Of a stretch of DNA of 64,000 bases, positions 11,191-20,822 are shown piece after piece. How positions within the stretch are numbered: the stretch's first letter is position 1; each line of letters starts with the position of its first letter. The notes beneath the pieces are model-generated. The model was not told where the DNA came from, did not search any database, and saw only the letters and a program-made list of their open reading frames with translations. Source of the DNA: Schistocephalus solidus (lineage: Eukaryota > Platyhelminthes > Cestoda > Diphyllobothriidea > Diphyllobothriidae); NCBI GenBank assembly GCA_017591395.1, contig WEDG01004560.1:1-64000 (forward strand), given 5' to 3'. The translations under genes and the position numbers were made by a program.

Positions 11191-12288
11191 AACAGCTACA
11201 GCCCACTAAATCACCTGGCCCAGATGGTATATCCGCAAAAGTTCTCAATGAACTCACAGACCAGCTGGCCTCTCCGCTCTCCAAGATATTTGAAAGTTCG
11301 ATGGAGGCGGGGGCTCTGCCTACCGAGTGGAAGATAGCCAACATAACCCCCTATCTATAAAGGAGGAGAGAGGACATCATCAAACAGTTTCCGACCAGTC
11401 AGCCTCACAAGTATCTGTTGCAAAGTGATGGAGAAGATAATCAAAACGGAACTGATGAGACATCTTGAAGAGAATAACTTGCTAAGTTCATATCAACATG
11501 GATTTCGAAGTGGTCGATCCTGCCTCACAAACCTGCTCACATCCATTGAAAGTTGGACAAAATCATTAGAAATGGGTTTGTCAGTCGATGCAGTCTACAT
11601 TGACTTTAGCAAAGCCTTTGACAGGGTTCCACACAAACGTCTGATCTTTAAGCTCCGTCAAATGGGTGTGTCTGGCAACCTAATCAAATGGTTGGCCGAC
11701 TTTCTCACAGATAGGCACCAGCGTGTTTGTATTGGAGATGCCAAGTCTCACCTGGAAACCGTTCACAGAGGAGTTCCACAGGGCAGCGTTCTGGGTCCTA
11801 TTTTGTTTCTGATATACGTAAACGACTGCCTGGATTGTCTGACATGCAAGAAGGTAATGTTCGCTGACGATTTGAAGTTATGGAACTCGATTTAAAAACC
11901 GGAGGATGCGCGGAAACTACAACAAACTTAGATCGCTTGCAAACATGGTGTGATGAGTGGCTGCTGAACCTTAATCTTAACAAATGCCAAATAATCCGAC
12001 TGCGGTCTAGTTCCAGAAGGATAATTAGGTTTGAATACCAGTACTTAATCAGTGGTCACCAACTCCAGGAGGTAAATATTCTAAAGGACTTGGGTATATG
12101 GATAACACCAACTCTCAAACCATCGTCACACTGTGCGAATATCGCAAAGAAAGCTATGTGTATTTTAGGCGCAATCAGGAGGTCCTTCGTTAATTTTGAC
12201 GGAGAGCTTTTTGGGCGCGTGTTTGGAACATTTATCCAGCCGGTGTTGGAATATTGTGTTCAGGCGTGGCGCCCTTGGACGACCCTCA
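11187..12288 (+). pseudogene. LINE ORF2 reverse transcriptase, frameshifted
   Basis: This continues the upstream endonuclease in three successive frames. 11187-11345 holds TKSPGPDGISAKVLNEL and LPTEWKIANITP. 11425-11895 holds YQHGFRSGRSC, YIDFSKAFDRVPHKRLIFKL, VPQGSVLGPILFLIYVNDC and the catalytic FADD at 11860-11871. 11880-12288 holds the thumb (WLLNLNLNKCQIIRL, LKDLGIWI, FIQPVLEYCVQAWRPW). Three small indels break it. The C-terminal block is absent because another copy begins at about 12289. Confidence 0.8.
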
Positions 12289-13258
12289 GCTAAGTGGCTT
12301 CTTAAGTTTAATGTATCCAAGTGCGTGATCCTACATCTAAGCGCCGGTCGAAAAGTATCTCTGAGACACCAGTACTTTATTAATGGCACTGCATTAAAAG
12401 AGGTCGAAACATACAAAAGATCTGGGCATGTGGACAACTGCGAATTTGATGCCCCTCAGAACACTGTAAGAAAGCAGTCCAGAAGGCAACATGTACACTA
12501 CATTGGATCAGACGTGCGTTTAAAAATATTCCCCCTGATCTCTTCGGAAAAAGTCTATGGCGCCTTTGTGAGACCACATTTAGATTACGGAGTACCAGCT
12601 TGGATACCGTGGATGAAGAAAGATGTTGACCTCCTCGAACAGGTGCAATGGAGAGCAACGAAGATGCTTGACGGTCTTAAGACTTTACCGTACCAAGACA
12701 GATTGAAAAAGCTTGACTTATTTCCTCTTTCCTACAGGCACTTACGGTGTAGCCTGCTCTGGACATTCCGGATTATCCGGGGCCATGATTCCACCCTGAG
12801 ATCGGAGGATTTCTTCGACTTTGCCTGCACAACTCATCTGCGTGGTCATCCTTACAAGGTTAATAGCGAACGCACGCGATTGAACCTCAGAAAGTTTTCT
12901 TTCAGCCAACGAGTGGTTCGACCTTGGAACTCGTTACCAAGTGAGATGGTTACCTCTGAAAGCATTATTGATTTTTAAAAGAAGGCTTGATTGCATTGTA
13001 TTTGACAAAAAGACGACTGTCACAGCCTGATTTCTTAAAAACCAGCCTTTTAAAATCTTTCGGGCTCTACTTTTTCTTCCACAATGTTTCGCTTATGGCT
13101 GTGAAAACGCATTTGAAGTTATGTTATGCTTTTGACTCAAACATTTTTAAAATGTACAACATTTTTATATTGACTGTACACATGCAATGATAACCTAACA
13201 TTAATAGGGTCATCAAGGGCAATGCCTGTAACCCTTCAAAATATACATATATATATAT
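12289..13258 (+). mobile_element. 5'-truncated LINE 3' end with TA-rich tail
   Basis: It starts inside the RT thumb (AKWLLKFNVSKCVILHL) and repeats the region just passed by the upstream element, so it is a separate copy of a related family. The open frame runs to 12978 with FVRPHLDYGVPAWIPW, the block TTHLRGHPYK and FSQRVVRPWNSLPSEMV. A non-coding 3' part of about 260 bp follows and ends in a TA-rich run at 13242-13258, likely the element's 3' tail. Severe 5' truncation is usual for non-LTR insertions. Confidence 0.8.
13242..13258. repeat. Short TA repeat (LINE tail)
   Basis: An ATATATATAT tract sits exactly between the 3' non-coding part of one LINE and the 5'-truncated start of the next. 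Confidence 0.6.
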
Positions 13259-15290
13259 AGAGCATCTCAAGGAATTTCTTCACAGCAGAAATGCTGTCAA
13301 AAAATGATTCATCAGACAAGGAAGAGCTATAAATCAAGAATTATTCAACAGACTGAAAATAAACCTGAAATTATATTCCATTATATCAAAAGTCGAATAA
13401 AAAAAACAAGGACCCAGTCGCAGTACTTATGGATGACAATGGTGTTGAAATCGTTGAAAGTTGCGAGAAAGCCGAGCTCTTGGGTCGGTTCTTTGCCTCG
13501 GTATTCACTAAAGAACCGGAACTTCAGTTAGACCACGACAACGGTGTTATAGACGCCGGTCCAGTGCTTGAATATATAATCTTCCCAGAAGCTCTCGTGG
13601 AACGAGAACTGCAAAATCTAAACGAAGCCAAGTCTACTAGTCCTTACAATTTACCGACAAAGTTCTTGAAAGAACTGGCCATTGAACTCTCCAAACCACT
13701 AGCACATATATTAAATTCGTCCTTTGAATCTGGGAAACTGCCATCCAAATGGAAGGTAGCAACTATATATCCCATATACAAGAGTGGGGCTCGATCTAAT
13801 GTCAACAATTATCGGCCTGTTAGCCTAATCTCCATTTGATTTAAAATAATGGAATCGATCATTCAGAAGGCGACCATGAAGTTCCTTGAGGAAAACCGAT
13901 CGCTCTCAGAGCTCTAGCATAGCTGCAGACAGAATCAATCTTGTCTTTCCAGTTTTTTGCTATCGAAGAGCAGTGGACTCGCACATTGGATGAAATTGGT
14001 AGAGTTTATGTCATCGACACTGATTTAAAGAAGGCGTTTAACAGCGTCCCAAACAAAATTCTTATCTATAAATTATCTGAAATTGGAATAAAAGGAATGC
14101 TACTGACACGGATTGCAGATTTTCTAATAGCAAGATTTCAAATTGTGTGCATCGATTCCTTGAAGTCAACACCTAATCCGGTTCTAAGTGGTATCCCCCA
14201 AGGCTCCGTCTTAGGACCATTACTCTTAGTCTATATCAACGACTGCGTTGAAAACCTGGGTTGCAGCGCCGTCATGCTTGCAGACGATGATAAATTGTGG
14301 AGGGTCATCAGATCTGATGCTGATAGGCACGCACTTAAAGAAAGTATCAATCAGCTTAGGAGCTGGTCTGCTCATTGGCTCTTTAATTTTAACGTTAAGA
14401 AGTGTGTGGTCCTAAGGATCCGTACCCGAAAACCAGTAAGGAGGATGATTCCTATGAATACCTTATCAATGGGCAGACCCTTTCGATTGTTGAGGAACAG
14501 AAGGACGCCCGTGTTCTAACAAACTCCTCACGCAAAACATCTTCACAGTGTGTAAAGGCAGCTAAACGCGCAACACAAGTTTTATTTGCGCTCAGACGTG
14601 GATTTGTGCAGATTGATAAGGAACTATTCTGAAAAACCTACGGAGCATTTGTTCGATCTCACTTGGAATATGCCGTCCAGGCCTGGTATCCGTGGTTTAA
14701 GAAGGATTATTTACAGCACGAACGGGTACAGGCGAGGGGTACGAAGATGGTCCGGACTCTAAATCATCTGCCTTCCGAAACCAGACTAGGTGAACTTGAT
14801 TTGTTTCCTCTCAATTACAGACAAATACGTGGTGATCTCATCCAAAACTACTGGATTATCAGAGACCGTGAGTGTGCTCTAGAATTTGCTGACTTCTTCG
14901 AATTGGCTGAGACGAAACATCTGCGGGGTCATCACTTAAACTGTAGAGGAAGTTGGTCCACACGGACGTCCGTCGAAAAGCCTTTGCACAGAGGGTCGTT
15001 GGTGCATGGAACGGACTCCCTGATGAGGTGGTACTTACAGAAACTGTTAAAAAATTTAAATGCAAACTGGATACTCATTTGCTGAGAAACTATTGTACAT
15101 ATAATGAAGCTGGTGTCAGTAGTGACAGCTTATGCCTGGTCCACACATATCGATGACCTTACGTTTTAATTTGTCAGTTATTGCTGTAAACGTTTATTCT
15201 TTTATCATTTTTGAAGGTGAATAGAGAGCTCAAGTACGAAAGCCTAATTACTTCAATAAAGTGACTTAAAGTGACTTAAAGTGACTCAAA
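13259..15290 (+). mobile_element. 5'-truncated LINE (RT only), degenerate
   Basis: It begins in the linker before RT (EHLKEF..., matching the EHFSAF stretch of the copy at 9595) and continues through RT. 13429-13839 holds FFASVFTKEP, NLPTKFLKEL and NNYRPVSLISI. 13941-14519 holds IPQGSVLGPL and VYINDC. 14402-15085 holds the thumb and C-terminal block (LEYAVQAWYPW, TKHLRGHHL, FAQRVVGAWNGLPDEVV). The polymerase motif reads LADDDKLW instead of FADDLKLW, and there are several frameshifts. The 3' end carries a 10-bp unit repeated three times at 15261-15290. Confidence 0.85.
15261..15290 (+). repeat. Tandem GTGACTTAAA x3 (LINE 3' terminus)
   Basis: Two exact copies of GTGACTTAAA and a third, GTGACTCAAA. 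CR1-like elements end in short tandem repeats rather than poly(A), so this probably marks the 3' end of the LINE at 13259-15290. Confidence 0.65.
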
Positions 15291-16126
15291 TTAGTCTGTA
15301 GATAGCGCAACAATGTAACAAGAAAACGGTATAAATGTTGATCACTATGTGAAAATGTTAGCTTATCAGTTTTAAGTAGGCGAAAAGATGATTTCATGTG
15401 TCCTGCACCACTTGTTTTTGAAACACCGAAAGCTAGGTGAGGTCAGTATTAAATAAAAAGAACATGGGTGCGGGATGCTTGTGACATTGTAATGGCGCGA
15501 AAGTATACAGACATTTTAACAACCAAGAAAGATAGTTTTTTGTAAAAGGCGTGAGAATTTTCGTAAACACATTTCCTTTTTTGCAGGCAGAAGTAGCATG
15601 GCCAGTGCATCTACAAAAGGAGACTTGGTTCATATTTTAGTGAATCGCGAGCAACAGTTTCGTATTTACGCTTCCTCTAATCTGTTGTTATAGGTTCACC
15701 ATTTTTCCTTGTAAGCTCCTTCTCCTTTTTCGATCTTAAATTTCCAATAATTAAAAACATAAAAAGATCAGTCTTTATTATCCCTTCTGTCTATAAAGTT
15801 TGATTCAGACGAATCTTATTTTGAGAAATGATTTCTGACGATAAATTATCCGAACCCGAGTTTACGAGAAATTCAGAGTAGCAGACTGTCCTGCCAGGAG
15901 TCATAACTATAGAGCGCAAACATACGGCGAATTCAAAGTCTGGAGTAGACCCGTGTACTTCATTATAGCGGAGAGACCAAATTGTTGGGTAAATTTTATT
16001 CTTGGAAATTTTACCCAATGAATAAAGAGTTCGAAGTTTACCAATCAGCAGAGAGTTCGCCTTAGCCGAAACTACTTCTCTGACGACTTTTGACAATTTC
16101 AGCGTGGTTTATCAGACATTTCACAG
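15291..16126. other. 5' flank of CCT8, with an AT-rich hairpin
   Basis: Non-coding by my reading. An inverted repeat with arms TTGGGTAAATTTT and AAATTTTACCCAA lies at 15985-16018, about 110 bp before the CCT8 start codon. An open frame of 101 codons on the minus strand (15791-16096) starts 30 bp from the CCT8 ATG; it has no familiar motif and may be chance. No TATA box was identified with confidence. Confidence 0.4.
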
Positions 16127-19100
16127 ATGGCTTTGCACGTCCCAAAAGTTCCCAACTATGTTTCAATGTTGAAAGAAGGCACTAGGGTAAATATAAATGC
16201 GTCCCTTTCCTAAATATATTCGCTAGCACTATGAAGGCCTCGAAGAAGCTGTATTTCGCAACATTGAGGCTTGCGTTGCCATTGCCAGAACTACACGTTC
16301 TACTTACGGTCCGAGCGGCCAAAACAAGATTGTTATTAACCACATAGGGAAGCAATTTGTCACAAACGATGCGGCAACAATCCTCCGTGAGCTTGAAGTC
16401 CAACACCCAGCGGCAAAGATGCTCATCCTGGCAACGCAACAGCAAGAACAAGAAGCTGGTGACGGCACGAATGTTGTTTTTCAGCTGGCAGGTGCTCTCC
16501 TGGATAATGCGCGTGACTTACTTAAAATGGTATGTTAAAGCCCGACAATCTACTCTTTTAGGGTCTCTCTGTATCTCAGATAATCGAGGGGCTACGAAAT
16601 GGCTTCAAAGAAGGCACTGGAGTTTCTCGACGGTATGCTGCTATTCAGTTCCAATTTTCTTAGAAATCGTCGTGAAAGAAATTAAAAACTGCAAAGATAA
16701 ATCTGAGGTTGCGCCCCTAATTAAAACGTCCATTATGAGCAAACAAATTGACATCAGCCAGTTTTTGTCGGACCTCATTGCGTCCGCCTGCAGTATGTTC
16801 CATTGGTTTTTACCACTCCTTTAGTTTCAATCATGCCGGATGACGGTGACTTCAATGTTGACAATGTTCGCGTTCTTAAAGTCTTAGTACGTTCATCTGC
16901 GCTTAATGCACGTCGTCACGCTGTTTTTAAATTATACCTATGTATTCCTGCCTAATGTGCGCACACACTGACGGAACTTCTATGAATTTGGTCGAAATTT
17001 TTTGAATATTACAGGGTTCTGGCGTCGCTAGCTCTTCTCTGGTCAAGGGCATGGTTTTCCGAAGGGACGTCGAAGGTGACGTTAAGGAAGTGAATCAGTC
17101 CAAAATCGCAATCTATTCGTGCCCACTGGAAGCACTCCAAACTGAGACAAAGGGCACTGTACTTCTCCACACTGCTGAAGAGCTTAAACAATTTTCCGAG
17201 GGTGAGGAGAACCAAATGGAAAAAGTGAGCCCGAATCCCGTGATTCGAAAGCGTCCGTTCATTTTGCCTAGAGGATGCTCTTTTTGTGCCATAAAAGTGG
17301 TCGCGTTTTTAACTTTACATTAAGTTTTTTAACACCTACCGCTTATCGCTAGTTACCCGCCATTTTGGTTTTGTAGCCACCCTGCGTTTATGTGTACGTA
17401 CTATTCCTTCAAAGCATTTCAGCAAACTCTTGCAAGTCATTGGCCGTAAGAGTGCAAAGAAGAATGTAAATGTTTGAACACCTTAGAGTTCTTCAGGAAT
17501 CCACCTACAACTACCAAGTAACTACAACCTTTACTCAACACGGTCTATCCCGGCCACAGGAATACTCATCATAAATCATTTGGGCTTAAGCAATACAGGA
17601 AAATTGGTCAATATCCGAATAAACCTGTCGATGCCAAAGGCGTGCGCAGGCATGTGTGAAAATGTGGCGTAACTAATTCATACGAGCGGGAAGTTGATTA
17701 ATGGAGTAAAATAAGCCCAAGGTCGTAGGTTGGGCAACTGATTTTCGCTCCCTTTTATGCTTGGTCTCTTTTGAGAACCGTTTGTACTCACCGGTAAACC
17801 TCTTCAGGTCGCTGGAAGTTTTTCTCAATTTAAATGCAGTTGCAGTCGAGCCATGTTAGCGTCTCTTCCATAAAAAAAGTCTTGCCTCTCGTTTCTCCAG
17901 GTCTTAGTTTGTTCCCTGTGCTCATAACCAGTTGTCAGGCCATTAGGACACTGGACGTTGAAAGAGTAAGCCCGAAGCTGCGCAGTTAATTTTTAATAAT
18001 CTACCGCACGCTCAGGCCACCGCTGCTTTCCCAGGACATCAGTGAACTCGAAAATTGCCACCGCAAATACTACATTGCATGTTTCAGTTTCGCTGCTCAA
18101 CAACCGGGTTATTTTATTTAAAGTCAAATATCACACTGGTTATGAGGCAACATAATGGCCAAATTCGGTATTAACATAATAAGGCTAAGAATTCGTACCG
18201 ACCCCAGCGGCAGCTGATCTAGTATTTACTCCGGAACCTACGGCTTGTTTGAGCAAACTACACCACTTCTCCAAGCATATGCATTTCGGATCTAATTCTT
18301 TTTCGTAGTTAACTTCGACTGAAAAGGGAGTTGCATTCGTGGTTTTTACTAGGTCTTTATGTTCTTGTTGTGGTCATGCCCCTTGCGGATGCGATCGTCC
18401 CGAGTAATGTCCCAAATTGAAGCGTATCCTAGTTGTCCATTGTTCATGCGGACAGCGAGTGCGAACATATAGCTGTCACCATCTCTAGGGTAACTGCATA
18501 AATATTTCGAAAAAAATTGGTCTTTCAATTTCAGAACTAATAGTTGCTAATCCTGGGTTCTTACAGATCCTGAATTCTAAATAACTGCTGACTGGGAGTT
18601 TCGAATATTGACCTGTAACTAGGTATGTTGACGTGTGTTTTATGAGGGCCAGCGCGGTTGCTGCAGAAGCCTTAATTGTCTCCGGTTTGCGCCTTCGGCT
18701 TTGAAGCCAGATGACGAACCCGCTATACCGATGATACCAGAGGACCAAAATACATTCCTCTGCTGTGAATGCTCGTGCGCGCATAATGCCCATCATTTTC
18801 AAGCGAGAACATGTAGAGGTGCCGAAAAATGACCTACTAGTAACTAACTTTGTGGAATTAATCCTCAACTTCACTGGTTCTTATCATACACTCGGTTCTC
18901 CTTCCAAAAAAGCTTTAAAAGCACTGAGCTGGTTGTTTTGTACAGTTATGGATGATAACACATCGCTGTTTTTATTAACAAGTTGAAAAGAACAGCCGAG
19001 TTGAATTTAAAATCACTCCCAAAAATTTTATCAGTGCCTTTGCTAACACAGTATTGATTTTCCTTTTTGATTTCGAACCCTTAATCTTCGTGTGGGCTTT

Positions 19101-20822
19101 CATTCCCAGAGTTGCTTATATTTAATGGATGCACTTCGTTCTCCACTGTTAGCCGAAAAGAGCATTGCTTTTTTGGGGTTAGCTTTACTTAAATATTGAA
19201 TTTTAACGCTGATCGTTTTTGTGGGCGTGCATTTTCTTTTGGATGATGTTGATGTGCTCACGACTAACTTTCGAAAACTTGTTTGCAAGTGCATACGCAG
19301 ATGTTCCTGAGTGTGCCGTTCCCATGAATAACCAACGGGATGTTTTCTTTTCAGTTACTCACAGCCATCGCTAATTCCGGAGTAAAGGTCATCGTTTCTG
19401 GTGGCAAAATCAGCGAACTTGCTCTACACTATGCCAACAAACTGGGCATTATGCTAGTGCGCCTTGTCAGCAAGTTTGATGTGCGTCGTCTCTGCAAGTC
19501 CACTGGAGCAACTCCTCTGCCCTCTCTCACAGTTCCAACGGCCGAAGAGTTGGGTTTCATTGAACACGTTAAGATCGATGAAATCGCTGACACTAATGTT
19601 GTTATCTTCGAACGAGGTAAATGCCATTGTCTACTTCAGCAACCCATCCGATTTAGCCGTCCGGAAAAGCTTCAACCTGCTTGTACTTTCTGCCATTTTA
19701 GGAGGAAAGGATGGTGTGATGGTGACCCTCGTCTTGCGCGGCAGCACTGATAACATACTCGATGACACTGAGCGCGCCGTGGATGATGGTGTCAATACTT
19801 ACAAAGCGCTCACGCGCTCAAATAAAGTAGTTGCCGGCGCAGGTGCTTGTGAAATTGAACTGGCTCGCCGCCTTTTCAGTTATGCAGACACCATCCCAGG
19901 CTTGGAACAGTACGCAATACGCGAATTCGCCCGCTCTTTCGAAATTATTGTCAAGGCTCTGGCCGAGAATGCTGGCGAAAAGGTAAAGCCTAGTCCTAAC
20001 AAAAAAACATTTTTTTCATATTGAGCATGCAGTTTTCTATTACCGTCACTTCTATTACTGCATTAAACAACGGCGACTCTTGATATTTCTATGTTTCCTA
20101 TGCGGTTTCTAAAGTCGCGCAATCTTGTCTTCGTCGGACGTTCTTACAACTGCTAAATAGAAGTAGTGAATAAACATTTGACGACTCTCGAGCAGTCCAA
20201 TTACCTTACATCATTCAGTCACCACGTGTGCTTACTTTTAGGCTTCAGCAATTAACTCCCATGTTTCACTTCAGGCTACTGAAATAATAGCTGACCTCTA
20301 CGCCAAACATCAAGCGGGAGAAATAAACACTGGTTTTGTTACAATGCCTAAGAAGGACCCATCCATATGCGATGCAGTGAAAGCAGAAGTCCTCGACCTC
20401 TACAACACAAAAAGATGGGCCATTCGATTTGCATCAAATGCAGCTTGCACCGTCCTTCGTGTTGATCAGGTAGGTAGTATACCACTTCCTATTTTCGAAT
20501 TTTCACTTATTCCGGGAGTCTAACCCCCTCAACCTCTTACCAATTATGTGCTGAACATATAATATAAAATTTTAAACTTTTACATAGAATGTAAATTTTT
20601 AAGGAGTACGATTATTGTAAGCGCACCTCTGAGGATCCCAGAATCGTGTTTGGATATATGTACATGCACATTTTGAACACACATGTCTCCATACTGAATT
20701 AGGCACTTTTTGTTTCTACTGTGCGTATTCAAAATGTTTTCGATGCTCATTTTTAGATAATAATGTCAAGACCAGCCGGCGGTCCAAAACCACGCGATCC
20801 AAGGGCTGCTGATGAAGACTAA
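16127..20822 (+). CDS. CCT8: T-complex protein 1 subunit theta (CCT8), ten exons, one apparent frameshift
   Basis: Exons: 16127-16186, 16227-16529, 16562-16632, 16664-16792, 16825-16886, 17015-17224, 19355-19616, 19702-19982, 20275-20469, 20757-20822. All introns are GT-AG and all phases agree, except for one extra base in exon 3. Without it the protein is 545 residues, as usual for the family (about 548). CCT theta is one of eight subunits of the cytosolic chaperonin that folds actin, tubulin and WD proteins. Seen: start MALHVPKVP, TYGPSGQNKIVINH (nucleotide loop), NDAATILRELEVQHPAAKM, GDGTN (residues 98-102), TSIMSKQ, GGKISELALHYANK, VLRGSTDN, AVDDGVNTYK and a C-terminal RPAGGPKP tail. The usual GGG before xxEIEL reads GAG. 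The four introns nearest the start are 31-40 nt. A run of four G at 16588-16591 should be three; as given, translation stops in exon 4. A sequencing or assembly error is likelier than a pseudogene because everything else is intact. Confidence 0.95.
17225..19354 (+). other. Large CCT8 intron 6
   Basis: A 2130-nt intron between GTGAGC and TTTCAG. No repeat or gene was recognised inside. A 129-codon minus-strand frame at 18485-18874 has no recognisable motif. Confidence 0.7.

Larger units (their letters stand above)
8149..12288 (+). mobile_element. Nearly full-length CR1/Jockey-like LINE, 3'-truncated
   Basis: The best-preserved retrotransposon in the window. It has ORF1 (8149-9653, one frameshift), an ORF2 endonuclease (9595-11190, open) and a reverse transcriptase (11187-12288, three frameshifts). 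Domain order is coiled-coil/CxxC and RRM-like in ORF1, then APE-type endonuclease and RT in ORF2. The coding sequence breaks off in the RT thumb at about 12288 and is followed directly by the thumb of a different copy. Few inactivating changes suggest a fairly recent insertion compared with its neighbours. Confidence 0.9.

Noticed and set aside
15791..16096. 101-codon minus-strand frame divergent from CCT8
   Set aside because: Starts 30 bp from the CCT8 ATG, has no recognised motif, and leaves no room for two promoters; could be an exon of an overlapping gene but nothing supports it.
18485..18874. 129-codon minus-strand frame inside CCT8 intron 6
   Set aside because: No motif or splice context; plausible by chance.
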